NCBI GenBank assembly: GCA_023460235.1
Contig: JAEWRE010000030.1
Location: 52,508 to 116,507, forward strand
Source: Bacillota bacterium
Lineage (GTDB): Bacteria; Bacillota; Clostridia; TANB77; CAG-465
Reading direction: 5' to 3'
Length of the DNA: 64,000 nt
The notes under the pieces were generated by a model. The model was not told the DNA's origin. It did no database searches and saw only the letters and a list, made by a program, of their open reading frames with translations. Numbering within the stretch: the stretch's first letter is position 1; every line of letters begins with the position of its first letter. Made by a program: the position numbers and the translations under genes. This document shows, one piece after another, positions 8,445-16,140 of this stretch.

Positions 8445-9020
8445 ATGTTTGAAGATATAAAAAATGAAATTTTAAAATGTAGATATTGTAAAGAACAATT
8501 TGGATTTGAACCACATCCTATATTTTTTGGAAGTGAAAACTCAAAAATTGTTCAAATCAGCCAAGCACCTTCTAATAATGTAAATACATCTAGAAAGCCT
8601 TTTACTGATATGAGTGGTAAAACTTTAAAATATGAATGGTATCAAATAACTGATGAGATATTCTATAATACCGATAACTTTTATATAGGAGCATTAGCTC
8701 ATTGCTATCCTGGAAAAGATAGAAACGGCAATGATAAGCAACCACCTAAATGTTGCTTTGATAAATGGGTAAAAAAAGAAATAGAATTAGTAAATAATGA
8801 GTTATATATAATAATTGGTGCTAAAGCAGCTAAAGTCTTTTTCCCCGATAAACAATATGAACAACTTATATTTGAAAATAATATATATAATAATAAAACA
8901 GCTATTGTTTTACCCCATCCATCTCCATTAAACAAAAAGTGGATAAAAGATCATCCTGATTTTGTTACAAAAAGATTGGATGAGGTTAGAAAAATAATTA
9001 GAGATAAATTAAAATATTAA
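8445..9020 (+). CDS. Uracil-DNA glycosylase superfamily protein, probable iron-sulfur type
   Basis: The 191-residue protein has C12 and C15 near the N-terminus (KCRYCKEQFG) and later C87 and C103/C104, a layout that fits the four-Cys cluster of family 4/5 uracil-DNA glycosylases. Motif A is represented by QISQAPS (~37-43), in place of GEAPG, and motif B is LPHPSPLNKKW (~156-166), with H158. Such enzymes remove uracil or other deaminated bases from DNA. The weak motif A leaves substrate preference open. A GGGGAG site precedes the ATG. It is located among other nucleotide-cleaning genes (two Nudix hydrolases). Confidence 0.82.
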   Translation: MFEDIKNEILKCRYCKEQFGFEPHPIFFGSENSKIVQISQAPSNNVNTSRKPFTDMSGKTLKYEWYQITDEIFYNTDNFYIGALAHCYPGKDRNGNDKQPPKCCFDKWVKKEIELVNNELYIIIGAKAAKVFFPDKQYEQLIFENNIYNNKTAIVLPHPSPLNKKWIKDHPDFVTKRLDEVRKIIRDKLKY

Positions 9021-9021
9021 T

Positions 9022-9175
9022 ATGAAGGCTTTTATGAACAAAGCAGATAATTTTATGACATTAGGTTTAATGAGAACTAATTATTTAGAAAATCAATAAA
9101 AATTTTAAAGGAAATTCTTAGGGGAACACAAGAATTTATTGACTTAATTGATGAGACAATAAAGAAGATTTCTTA
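9022..9175 (+). pseudogene. Short broken gene remnant
   Basis: An ATG at 9022 opens 25 codons and stops at about 9099. In another frame the reading continues as SIKILKEILRGTQEFIDLID and ends at about 9175. This looks like the C-terminal end of a larger gene reduced to ~50 codons with a frameshift, but the family cannot be named. The remaining bases before the next gene hold a terminator hairpin (9201-9231). Confidence 0.35.
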
Positions 9176-9200
9176 AAAATGAAAAAATAAAAGTTGGGAT

Positions 9201-9234
9201 AAAATGTACTGCTATAATAGCGGTACATTTTTTT
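9201..9234 (+). terminator. Rho-independent terminator
   Basis: Bases 9201-9214 (AAAATGTACTGCTA) pair with 9218-9231 with one G-T pair, followed by a T-run. It would end transcripts of the glycosylase gene. Confidence 0.75.
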
Positions 9235-9323
9235 ACCTATATTTAATTAAAAGTATAAATATAATATTGAAAAATAAGGAATATATGATATTATTATAAT
9301 AAATAGTAATTTAGGAGAACAAA

Positions 9324-9758
9324 ATGATAAGAAAAGCAATTGAAAGTGATTATAAAATAATAGCAAGTCTGGCAATAGAATTATGGAAAAATCATAGTTT
9401 AGATGAATTGGAAGCTGAATTTTTAGAATATATATCTTTAAATAAAGGTGTAATTTTTATCTCTTATTATGAAAATATTCCTGTTGGATTTGTGCAATGT
9501 CAATTAAGAAATGATTATGTTGAAGGTACAAAAACAAGTCCTGTTGCATATCTGGAAGGAATTTTTGTAAAGAAAGAATATAGATTAAATAAATTAGCCA
9601 GTGATCTTTTAAGAAATTGTGAACAATGGGCTATAGAAAATAATTGTACAGAAATAGCAAGTGACTGTGAAATAGATAATAAATCTAGTTTTGAATTTCA
9701 TGAAAAATGCGGATTTGAAGAAGCAAACAGAATAATTTGCTTTACAAAAAAACTTTAA
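9324..9758 (+). CDS. GNAT acetyltransferase, aminoglycoside 6'-N-acetyltransferase-like
   Basis: The 144-residue protein spans one GNAT fold. The central block RNDYVEGTKTSPVAYLEG, then IFVKKEYR, matches the AAC(6')-I subgroup, and the C-terminal part ASDCEIDNKSSFEFHEKCGF with NRIICFTKKL also follows that pattern. AAC(6') enzymes use acetyl-CoA to acetylate the 6' amino group of aminoglycosides. One departure is YRLNKLASDLL at the acetyl-CoA loop, where Arg/Gly-x-Gly-x-Gly/Ala residues are usual. The gene has a GGAGAA site and stands alone. Resistance is an inference from similarity; another small amine could be the substrate. Confidence 0.65.
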   Translation: MIRKAIESDYKIIASLAIELWKNHSLDELEAEFLEYISLNKGVIFISYYENIPVGFVQCQLRNDYVEGTKTSPVAYLEGIFVKKEYRLNKLASDLLRNCEQWAIENNCTEIASDCEIDNKSSFEFHEKCGFEEANRIICFTKKL

Positions 9759-9812
9759 TTATGTGTTATCTATTATTTTAAATTAAATAAATTACAATCT
9801 AAGGAGAATTTT

Positions 9813-10520
9813 ATGCAAACAGAAAGAATAAAAATTAATAATATTCCATCAATAATATGGGGAAAAAGTAGTTCAAGAGTCTTTATTGCAATACATGGGA
9901 ATATGTCCAATAAAGAAGATAAGGTAATAGAAATGTTAGCACAGAAGTGCATAAATTATGATTACCAAGTGATTAGCTTTGATTTGCCTGAACATGGTGA
10001 AAGAAAAGATGATAAAGAATGCTTGTGTGTTGTTCAAAATTGTATAAAAGATCTTAAAGAAATAATTAGATATGCAAAAGATAGTTATAATGAAATAAAT
10101 ATTTTTGCTTGTAGTATGGGTGCATATTTTGGATTATTATCTTATAAATGTGAAAAAATAAATAAGTGCTTATTTTTATCACCAATTGTTAATATGAAGA
10201 TATTAATCGATAATATGATGTTATGGAGTAATACTAATGAAGAATTATTAAAAGAAAAACAAAAAGTAGAAACTGATTTTGGACAGACATTGTATTGGGA
10301 TTATTATGAATATGTAAAGGAAAATCCAATAACAAAATGGAATACAGATACGTATATATTATATGGTGATAAAGATAATATGCAGGACAAAAAAATTATA
10401 AAAGATTTTTCCAAAAAATATAATTGCAAACTAGATATACTAGAAAATGGTGAGCACTATTTTCATACTGAAGAACAATTAAAATATTATGAAAAATGGT
10501 TAGAAGAAGTAATTATATAA
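9813..10520 (+). CDS. Alpha/beta hydrolase
   Basis: The 235-residue protein has the alpha/beta-hydrolase order: oxyanion region IAIHGNMSNKED (~26-37), nucleophile elbow ACSMGAY with S101, Asp in YGDKDN (D186 or D188) and His in GEHYFH (H215). The elbow has Cys in the first usually small position (C-S-M-G). There is no signal peptide, so it acts in the cytoplasm, probably on a small ester or acyl substrate. It has an AAGGAG site and is followed after 23 bases by the TfoX-N gene, so the two may be cotranscribed. Confidence 0.82.
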   Translation: MQTERIKINNIPSIIWGKSSSRVFIAIHGNMSNKEDKVIEMLAQKCINYDYQVISFDLPEHGERKDDKECLCVVQNCIKDLKEIIRYAKDSYNEINIFACSMGAYFGLLSYKCEKINKCLFLSPIVNMKILIDNMMLWSNTNEELLKEKQKVETDFGQTLYWDYYEYVKENPITKWNTDTYILYGDKDNMQDKKIIKDFSKKYNCKLDILENGEHYFHTEEQLKYYEKWLEEVII

Positions 10521-10543
10521 TGAATTACTAAGGAGTTGATAAA

Positions 10544-10843
10544 ATGGCAACAACAAAAGATTATAGAGATTTTATTTTAGAACAATTAGATATATTAAGT
10601 AATATTACTTGTAAACCAATGATGGGAGAATATTTGCTTTATTATACTAATGTTCTATTTGGTGGTATATACGATGATAGATTTCTTGTTAAGATAGTAG
10701 ACAGCAATAAAATTTATAATATGGAAGAAGCAATACCTTATCAAAATGCAAAACCTATGTATCTAGTAAGTGATGTTGAAAATAAAGAATTAGTAAAAGA
10801 AATAATTATTAATACTTGTGAAGGGTTATTGAGTAAAAAATAA
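10544..10843 (+). CDS. TfoX N-terminal domain protein
   Basis: The 99-residue protein consists only of a TfoX-N domain. KPMMGEYLLYYTNVLFGGIY with the following DDRFLVKIV is the family signature, and NAKPMYLVSDVENKELV follows the usual second half. In proteobacteria TfoX/Sxy controls competence, but Firmicute proteins with only the N-terminal domain have no established job. AAGGAG precedes the ATG. It is linked to the alpha/beta hydrolase. Confidence 0.82.
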   Translation: MATTKDYRDFILEQLDILSNITCKPMMGEYLLYYTNVLFGGIYDDRFLVKIVDSNKIYNMEEAIPYQNAKPMYLVSDVENKELVKEIIINTCEGLLSKK

Positions 10844-10864
10844 TAAAATTTAGGTGGAGAAAAA

Positions 10865-10945
10865 ATGGTAGAATATGAGTACAGCTTTAATGTAAAATAT
10901 ATAAAATTATATCTTAATTATTTCAAAGAAAAGGAGTTAGTTTAA
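10865..10945 (+). pseudogene. Truncated start of a lost gene (26 codons)
   Basis: An ATG with AGGTGGAG upstream opens 26 codons beginning MVEYEYSF and stops directly before the next ATG. It has the look of a normal N-terminus cut short, and its last codons contain the AAAGGAG site of the next gene. It could be a translated leader instead. I cannot name the parent family. Confidence 0.35.
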
Positions 10946-11581
10946 ATGATTAATATTAGAAATGAAGAAAAGAAAGATTATAAGAAAGTAGAAGAGATTA
11001 CAAGGAAAGCTTTTTATAATTTATATATTCCAGGATGCTATGAGCATTACTTAGTTCACATTATGAGAGAACATGAAGATTTTTTACCAGAATTAGACCT
11101 TGTAATTGAAATTGATGATAATATTATTGGAAATATAATTTATACAAAAGCAAAATTAGTAGATGAAGATGGAAATGAAAAAGAGATTTTGACATTTGGT
11201 CCACTTTGTATTTTGCCAGAATATCAAAGAATGGGATATGGAAAAATGTTATTACAACATTCTTTTGAAAAGGCTATAGAACTTGGCTATGATGTTATAG
11301 TTATATTTGGAAATCCAAACAATTATGTGAGTAGAGGCTTTAAGAGCTGTAAAAAATTTAACGTATGTCTTGAAGATGGTAAATACCCAGCAGCTATGAT
11401 GGTAAAAGAACTAAAACCTGATGTATTAGATGGAAGAAAATGGATTTATCATGATAGTCCAGTTATGCAACTTGATGAGAATCAAGCACAAATTTTTGAT
11501 GATGGATTAGAAAAGATGGAAAAAAATTATCAACCAAGTCAAGATGAATTTTATATAATTAGTCAATCTTCTTTGAATTAA
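10946..11581 (+). CDS. GNAT family N-acetyltransferase (YhbS-like)
   Basis: The 211-residue protein has the GNAT acetyl-CoA loop in LPEYQRMGYGKMLLQ (Q-R-M-G-Y-G). The segment TFGPLCILPEYQ and the following VIVIFGNPNNYVSRGF are typical of the YhbS-like acetyltransferases (COG3153). Residues ~170-211 form an extra tail. The substrate is unknown. The start is supported by AAAGGAG 11 bases upstream. Confidence 0.88.
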   Translation: MINIRNEEKKDYKKVEEITRKAFYNLYIPGCYEHYLVHIMREHEDFLPELDLVIEIDDNIIGNIIYTKAKLVDEDGNEKEILTFGPLCILPEYQRMGYGKMLLQHSFEKAIELGYDVIVIFGNPNNYVSRGFKSCKKFNVCLEDGKYPAAMMVKELKPDVLDGRKWIYHDSPVMQLDENQAQIFDDGLEKMEKNYQPSQDEFYIISQSSLN

Positions 11582-11697
11582 TAAATTATTTAATATTAAG
11601 TAATTTGTTAAATGTTAAAAATGTTTGACAAGTTTCAAAAGATGTTTGGTAGAAAATAATAGAATAGTAATATATAATTATTACGAAAGGAGCTATT

Positions 11698-12027
11698 ATG
11701 AATTTAGGAAGTAATATTTTTAAATTAAGAAAAAAATTACAAATTTCACAGGAGAAATTAGGCGAATTAGTGGGAGTAACAAGGCAAACAATCTCTAATT
11801 GGGAGTTAGGTGAAACAATACCAGATGCTAAACAATTATTAATGTTATCAAAAGTATTGCAAACTAGTATAGATGTACTTGTTGATAACGATATTCAAGA
11901 CTTATTACAACAAAAAGTTAATAATGTCGAAACCGAGGTTATAAAAAATAATAAACTATTGAAAATAATATTTATTTTATCTTTAGTGATTATTATCATG
12001 GCTATGATTCTTATTTCCATTCGTTAA
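11698..12027 (+). CDS. XRE-family regulator with C-terminal membrane helix
   Basis: Residues 5-60 form a HTH_3 domain (SQEKLGELVGVTRQTISNWE is the recognition part). Residues ~84-107 are a membrane helix at the extreme C-terminus, so this is a membrane-tethered DNA-binding protein. AAAGGAG precedes the ATG. A two-helix membrane protein gene follows after 19 bases, and the pair probably forms one operon in which the membrane protein may modulate the regulator; that is inference. Confidence 0.88.
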   Translation: MNLGSNIFKLRKKLQISQEKLGELVGVTRQTISNWELGETIPDAKQLLMLSKVLQTSIDVLVDNDIQDLLQQKVNNVETEVIKNNKLLKIIFILSLVIIIMAMILISIR

Positions 12028-12046
12028 TATAGAGGAGGAAAATGTT

Positions 12047-12259
12047 ATGAATAAAAATAGATTAAATTACATTACAGTAAAATGGATTATTTCTCTAATA
12101 TGTTCAGTTTGGATAGGTACATTTGCAATGAATATACTGAACAATATAGGTGTAAATGTATGGATTGCTAGAATTGCAGGAGCTATTGTTTGTGTAATCA
12201 TAGGATTGCTTTTTTATTATTTATGGATAAAAAAGATAGAAAAATCAGCAAAGCTATAG
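12047..12259 (+). CDS. Small two-helix membrane protein paired with the XRE regulator
   Basis: This 70-residue protein has hydrophobic segments at ~11-31 and ~38-61 and a Lys-rich tail. It has a GAGGAGG site and follows the XRE gene by 19 bases. I recognise no family. Its pairing with a membrane-anchored regulator suggests a linked role. Confidence 0.7.
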   Translation: MNKNRLNYITVKWIISLICSVWIGTFAMNILNNIGVNVWIARIAGAIVCVIIGLLFYYLWIKKIEKSAKL

Positions 12260-12297
12260 ATTAGTAATACAAATATTAGTGTTAGGAGAATATAAAA

Positions 12298-12729
12298 ATG
12301 ATTAGAAATTTCAATGAAAAAGATATAGATAAAATTATGCAAATATGGATAGATACTAATATTAGAGCCCATAAATTTATTAAAGAAAGTTATTGGAAAG
12401 ATAATTTTGAAATTGTAAAAAGTATATTGCCTACTGCGGAAATATATGTTTATGTAAGCGAAGAGTACGAAGATATAAAAGGATTTATTGGATTAAATAA
12501 TAATTATATAGAAGGAATATTTGTATTAGAAGAAGAACAATCTAAAGGGATTGGTAAGCAATTATTGGATTATGCAAAAAAAATAAAGAATAAATTGAAT
12601 TTGAATGTATATAAAAATAATAAAAGAGCAATAGAATTTTATAAGAGGGAAGGATTTATAGTTAAATTAGAAAATATTGAAGAAACTACAGGAGAATATG
12701 AATATTTAATGGAATGGAAGAATAGCTAA
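12298..12729 (+). CDS. GNAT family N-acetyltransferase (YjaB-like)
   Basis: The 143-residue protein follows the GNAT order: N-terminal RNFNEKDIDKIMQIW, beta-strand 4 (NYIEGIFVLEEE), acetyl-CoA loop SKGIGKQLLDYAK and C-terminal NNKRAIEFYKREGF. The order fits the YjaB-like subgroup. The loop has one Gly pair (G-I-G). The substrate is unknown. The start has GGAGAA upstream. Confidence 0.87.
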   Translation: MIRNFNEKDIDKIMQIWIDTNIRAHKFIKESYWKDNFEIVKSILPTAEIYVYVSEEYEDIKGFIGLNNNYIEGIFVLEEEQSKGIGKQLLDYAKKIKNKLNLNVYKNNKRAIEFYKREGFIVKLENIEETTGEYEYLMEWKNS

Positions 12730-12837
12730 TTAAGATTTATTATTCAGATAACTACTGAAAAATAATATATTTAAAGTATTAAATGTTAAGTATTGGATTT
12801 TTTATATTTCTATTTAAATTATAGTGAGGTGAATAGT

Positions 12838-13290
12838 ATGAGAAAACCGCATCAAATTTTAGCATTTCCATATAAAAAAGATGAATCAGGTAAGTATATA
12901 TATGCTATCTTTCGTCGTGCAGATTTCAAAAATGAAGTTTGGCAAGGAATTGCTGGTGGGGTTGAAGATGAAGAAACATATTTAGAGGCCTGTAAAAGGG
13001 AAGCAAATGAAGAAGCTGGAATAAGCTATTTTGCTAATGTTATTGAATTAGAATCTATAGCAACTATACCTGTGTTAAATGTTGTTAAAGAATTTTTATG
13101 GGGAAGTGATAAGTGTTTAATTTATGAACATTGTTTTGGAATTGATGCTACAAAAGAGAATATAATTTTATCTCATGAACATGATAAATTTGAATGGTTA
13201 GAATATGAGGATGCTAAAAATAAATTGAAATATGATAGTAATAAAACAGCACTATGGGAATTAAATTATAAACTTAATAATCTATTATAA
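12838..13290 (+). CDS. Nudix hydrolase
   Basis: The ATG at 12838 follows GAGGTGAATAGT and gives 150 residues. The N-terminus RKPHQILAFPYK and the box GGVEDEETYLEACKREANEE plus AG resemble the dihydroneopterin-triphosphate diphosphatase (NudB-like) branch, though this is not proof of substrate. The catalytic REANEE core is intact. It is the last gene before the first repeat of the rpsI-linked array, and its terminator is the hairpin in that repeat. Confidence 0.87.
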   Translation: MRKPHQILAFPYKKDESGKYIYAIFRRADFKNEVWQGIAGGVEDEETYLEACKREANEEAGISYFANVIELESIATIPVLNVVKEFLWGSDKCLIYEHCFGIDATKENIILSHEHDKFEWLEYEDAKNKLKYDSNKTALWELNYKLNNLL

Positions 13291-13331
13291 ATATTAGAAA
13301 ATGATTTAAAAATATGAAAATTTAGTAAGTT

Positions 13332-13440
13332 AAAGCTTCAAACTATTGAGTTTGAAGCTTTTTAATATTTATAAACCTAGTACTATAGTGTTTATATAGA
13401 TTTTTGTATATTACAGTATCCTACGCAAAGGGGACTATTA
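13332..13440 (+). repeat. rpsI-linked intergenic repeat, copy A (most decayed)
   Basis: The copy starts with a terminator hairpin, AAAGCTTCAAACT (13332-13344) with AGTTTGAAGCTTT (13349-13361). A segment reading TATAGATTTTTGTATATTAC (13394-13413) follows, which aligns with the same part of the other copies. The rpsI-like core is no longer readable. The rest of the 330-base gap to the next gene holds nothing else I can identify. Confidence 0.6.
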
Positions 13441-13618
13441 AACATAATATTAATATATATTTAAAAAAATATTAAAATAATGAATGAATTAATAAAATTA
13501 GGATGTAAAAAAGTTGAAACTTACATAAAGATAATATATAATATACATATATAATTTTAATATCTTGCTAAGGCAAGTTATTATATCCAATAAAATAATT
13601 TTAAAGGAGATTGTGACA

Positions 13619-14293
13619 ATGTTAAGAAAAAATTCTGATTTAGGATATAAAACAATTAATGCAGAAAATATAGCACTGGAAAATGATATTGAATATATAT
13701 CAAAAGTTAAAGTTAAAAAAATGGATAAAAAAAATGAAGGTGTTAACAGAGTTTTTGTTGGAGAGGGCAAATATATTTTATTACATCCAGCTAATGATGG
13801 ATTACCTACTTGTCCAATTGAATGGTATGGCAGATTTAAAAGAAAACCAAAAATGATAATGGATAATCAATCTTCTTTCAAGGAAATTATTAATTTAAGC
13901 AGTCTTCTTTTGCAAATGATTAGACTGTATGTCAAGTATATTGATGAAGATATATTTATTGCATCAGCAGGTTTTGCCGCTAGGTTAGATGATGAGATTA
14001 AAGCCAAATATATAGGAAAGGCTAGTCTAGTACTTACAAAGGATTCTATTCGTAATGATAAGGTAAAAGTGGATCAGGTTTTTGAAGCTAAAAAATACTT
14101 TATAAATGAGTTTTTGGATCATTATATTGGGTGGAATTTTGGTATAGCAATAAAAAATGATTCAGAGCTTCAGAAAGAACTTAACTTATTTAATGATCTT
14201 GTCATTAGCAAAAGATTGAGAGAATATGCTGGTAATGGATTTGATGTATGGCAATCAAAAGATGTTGTACATTATAAATTAAAAATGCTATAA
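13619..14293 (+). CDS. Hypothetical protein, no recognised family
   Basis: The ATG at 13619 follows AAAGGAG and gives 224 residues. The protein is soluble, with no signal peptide or membrane segment. Visible features are a central block LHPANDGLPTCPIEWYGRF and an aromatic C-terminus. Neither suggests a function. It is the first gene after repeat A and therefore the first gene of the rpsI-linked array. An IS3 remnant follows 27 bases after its stop. Confidence 0.6.
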   Translation: MLRKNSDLGYKTINAENIALENDIEYISKVKVKKMDKKNEGVNRVFVGEGKYILLHPANDGLPTCPIEWYGRFKRKPKMIMDNQSSFKEIINLSSLLLQMIRLYVKYIDEDIFIASAGFAARLDDEIKAKYIGKASLVLTKDSIRNDKVKVDQVFEAKKYFINEFLDHYIGWNFGIAIKNDSELQKELNLFNDLVISKRLREYAGNGFDVWQSKDVVHYKLKML

Positions 14294-14320
14294 TTATATA
14301 ATAAGATACCCCAATTGTTA

Positions 14321-14461
14321 TGAACTGACCCCAAAAAGTTAGACACTTTTTGATTAAGGTTTATATTAAGCAACTGACAAGGAATGAATTCTGTAATTTA
14401 CAGGGCTCATTCCTTTTAGTTTGCCCTTAATCCTTTTATTATTATAATAATCTATATATTC
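14321..14461 (-). pseudogene. IS3-family (IS150-like) transposase C-terminal remnant with IS end
   Basis: Bases 14461 down to 14366 on the minus strand encode YIDYYNNKRIKGKLKGMSPV then NYRIHSLSVA and a stop, the diagnostic C-terminus of IS3-family OrfB. Bases 14321-14345 contain the IS end TGAACTGACCCCAAAAAGTT. The remainder of the element is absent. The remnant shares its end with the one at 5878-6045. Confidence 0.85.
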
Positions 14462-14522
14462 AAATTATAATTTATTAGTTAATAAATTAAGTAAGTAAGG
14501 TTTTATTTATATTTTTGATATT

Positions 14523-14708
14523 TGTAATATACTATAATATAAAGGAAGTTTTATATATCTTATTAAATATTTTAATATAAGGAATTAGGTTAAACATTGT
14601 AATGCAATAAAAATACTAAAGAATAAATATAATTAATAAAAGTATTATTACACATGCGGTAATTATGTAACCATAATCACCACATGTGTAATATACTATA
14701 ATATAAAG
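14523..14708 (+). promoter_or_regulatory. Duplicated promoter segment and hairpin upstream of the collagen-like gene
   Basis: The same 22 bases occur at 14523-14544 and 14687-14708, each holding a TATAAT box. The second copy is 38 bases before the collagen-like start. Just upstream, 14647-14656 (ATTACACATG) pairs with 14683-14692 (CATGTGTAAT), and an inner stem is formed by 14662-14667 with 14672-14677. This hairpin lies over the -35 region, has no T-run and so may be an operator or RNA structure. I see no clear -35, so a sporulation sigma factor is possible. Confidence 0.45.
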
Positions 14709-14746
14709 CAAATAATTGTTTTATATTATAGATGGAGGGACATTTT

Positions 14747-15550
14747 ATGTCAAAAAAATATATGGAAAATTGTTGTGATAATTATTGTGATTGTTGTCCA
14801 TTAAATATGTCTTGTAACAGTTGTTGCATTGTAGGTCCAACAGGTCCAGCGGGACCAACAGGTCCAACAGGTCCAGCGGGACCAACAGGCTCAACAGGAC
14901 CAACGGGACCAACAGGTATAACAGGAGCAATGGGTCCAACAGGTCCAACAGGAGCAACAGGTCCAACAGGACTAACAGGAGCAACAGGTCCAACGGGTCC
15001 AACGGGAGCAACAGGTCCAACGGGTCCAACAGGACTAACAGGACCAACAGGTCCAACAGGGATATGTGAATGTGCATGTGAATCTATCGGGGAACAAATA
15101 ACTAATGGTGGGATGGAAGAATTTACAGGTGATATTCCAAATGGATGGAATACTACAACTCCAACTGAGGTTTCAGAAGAAACAGCACAAGGAAGAGTCC
15201 ATTCTGGTAATTCATCAGTAAACCTTGAAAATGGAGCTATTTTAACACAAACTGTTAGTACAGTAAATGGAGGATGTTTTTATGAACTATCTTTTTTTGC
15301 ACGTGGAGAGGGCTCAGAAGTAGGTCTTACAGCAACTGTTACTTTTGTAACTCCAATGGGAGATGTTGTTGGAGGAACTGTAACTGTTAGACAACAAGAT
15401 ATAACAAACGATAATAGAGATTTTGCATATTACAGAATCATAACATCACAAGCACCATTGAATGTGACAAGTGCAATAATAAGTTTTGAAGTTACTGCAC
15501 AAGGAGAACAGTCTTTAGATTTAGATGATGTATCCTTTAGTGTAAATTAA
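14747..15550 (+). CDS. Collagen-like spore-surface (exosporium-type) protein
   Basis: The ATG at 14747 follows GGAGGG and gives 267 residues; an ATG 15 bases earlier overlaps the site and is less likely. Residues ~1-28 are Cys-rich (NCCDNYCDCCPLNM). Residues ~30-106 are about 25 Gly-x-Thr triplets, mostly GPT, as in BclA-type exosporium filaments. A second Cys cluster (CECAC) precedes a C-terminal domain with ITNGGMEEF and VHSGNSSVNLE, which has the pattern of carbohydrate-binding jelly-roll domains. The Thr residues are likely glycosylated and the triplets trimerise. The protein probably decorates the spore surface in this spore former. It lies in the array between repeats A and B. Confidence 0.85.
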   Translation: MSKKYMENCCDNYCDCCPLNMSCNSCCIVGPTGPAGPTGPTGPAGPTGSTGPTGPTGITGAMGPTGPTGATGPTGLTGATGPTGPTGATGPTGPTGLTGPTGPTGICECACESIGEQITNGGMEEFTGDIPNGWNTTTPTEVSEETAQGRVHSGNSSVNLENGAILTQTVSTVNGGCFYELSFFARGEGSEVGLTATVTFVTPMGDVVGGTVTVRQQDITNDNRDFAYYRIITSQAPLNVTSAIISFEVTAQGEQSLDLDDVSFSVN

Positions 15551-15566
15551 ATTTATTAAATCTTGG

Positions 15567-15599
15567 CTGTAACTAAAATATTGATTAGTTACAGTTTTT
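15567..15599 (+). terminator. Terminator of the collagen-like gene
   Basis: CTGTAACTAA (15567-15576) pairs with TTAGTTACAG (15585-15594), followed by TTTTT. Confidence 0.85.
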
Positions 15600-15660
15600 A
15601 TGGAATCAGGGAAATCCTCCCCTTATGCTGGTGAAAATAGAAAACTTATAGTTGTGATGA

Positions 15661-16020
15661 AAGTAAAAACACAACTCCAATATGATATAATACAAGAGAT
15701 TTAGGCAACTAAATAAGAAATATAGAGGGGAGTTATTCGTATGAAAAAATCATACCAAAATGGTTTAGTACATTCAACATGGGGAGGTAATATTATATAG
15801 TTTTTGCAGTAAAATTTAAAAGACAATAAATATATAGAAAATTATAAGTAAAAATGGATTAATAATAAGAGAAAAAATAATAGAAGAAGATATGATTCTT
15901 TTAAGAGGAACTAGCTCGCGACTATTGGTACATGAATATTTCTTTAAGAATGCTCCTATCAATTCCTTAGAGGTTGCAAAGTAAAGCTCGTTGCTATACT
16001 GAGGGATAATTACTACAAGT
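15661..16020 (+). pseudogene. Decayed IS200/IS605-type transposase remnant
   Basis: An ATG at 15741 begins MKKSYQNGLVHSTWGGN and then, after a frameshift at about 15793, reads YIVFAVKFKRQ-stop-IYRKL-stop. This aligns with the first ~35 residues of the intact IS200 TnpA at 1120. The upstream layout is also the same: CAACTCC near 15673, a TATAAT at 15686-15691 and GGGAGTT beside the start codon. The downstream part (15860-16020) has no readable transposase; 15985-16010 resembles IS605-type right ends, weakly. The remaining bases up to 16140 hold only the leader of the next gene. Confidence 0.65.
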
Positions 16021-16140
16021 GGAATTTACATAAACTTGATAAAACCTAAAATATATGTTAAAATATGATCATTAGTTAAATGGGATTTACAAATTAAATT
16101 ATTCGGAGATGAAACTTCTAAAGGAAGGAGAAATTAAAAA

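Noticed and set aside
14821..15069. Tandem short repeats that could suggest a CRISPR or minisatellite
   Set aside because: The 9-base units encode Gly-x-Thr triplets of the collagen-like gene; there are no spacers.
14745..15077. Minus-strand open frame rich in Leu, Asp and Pro
   Set aside because: It is the complement of the GPT collagen repeats, has no ribosome-binding site and is explained by the repeat itself.
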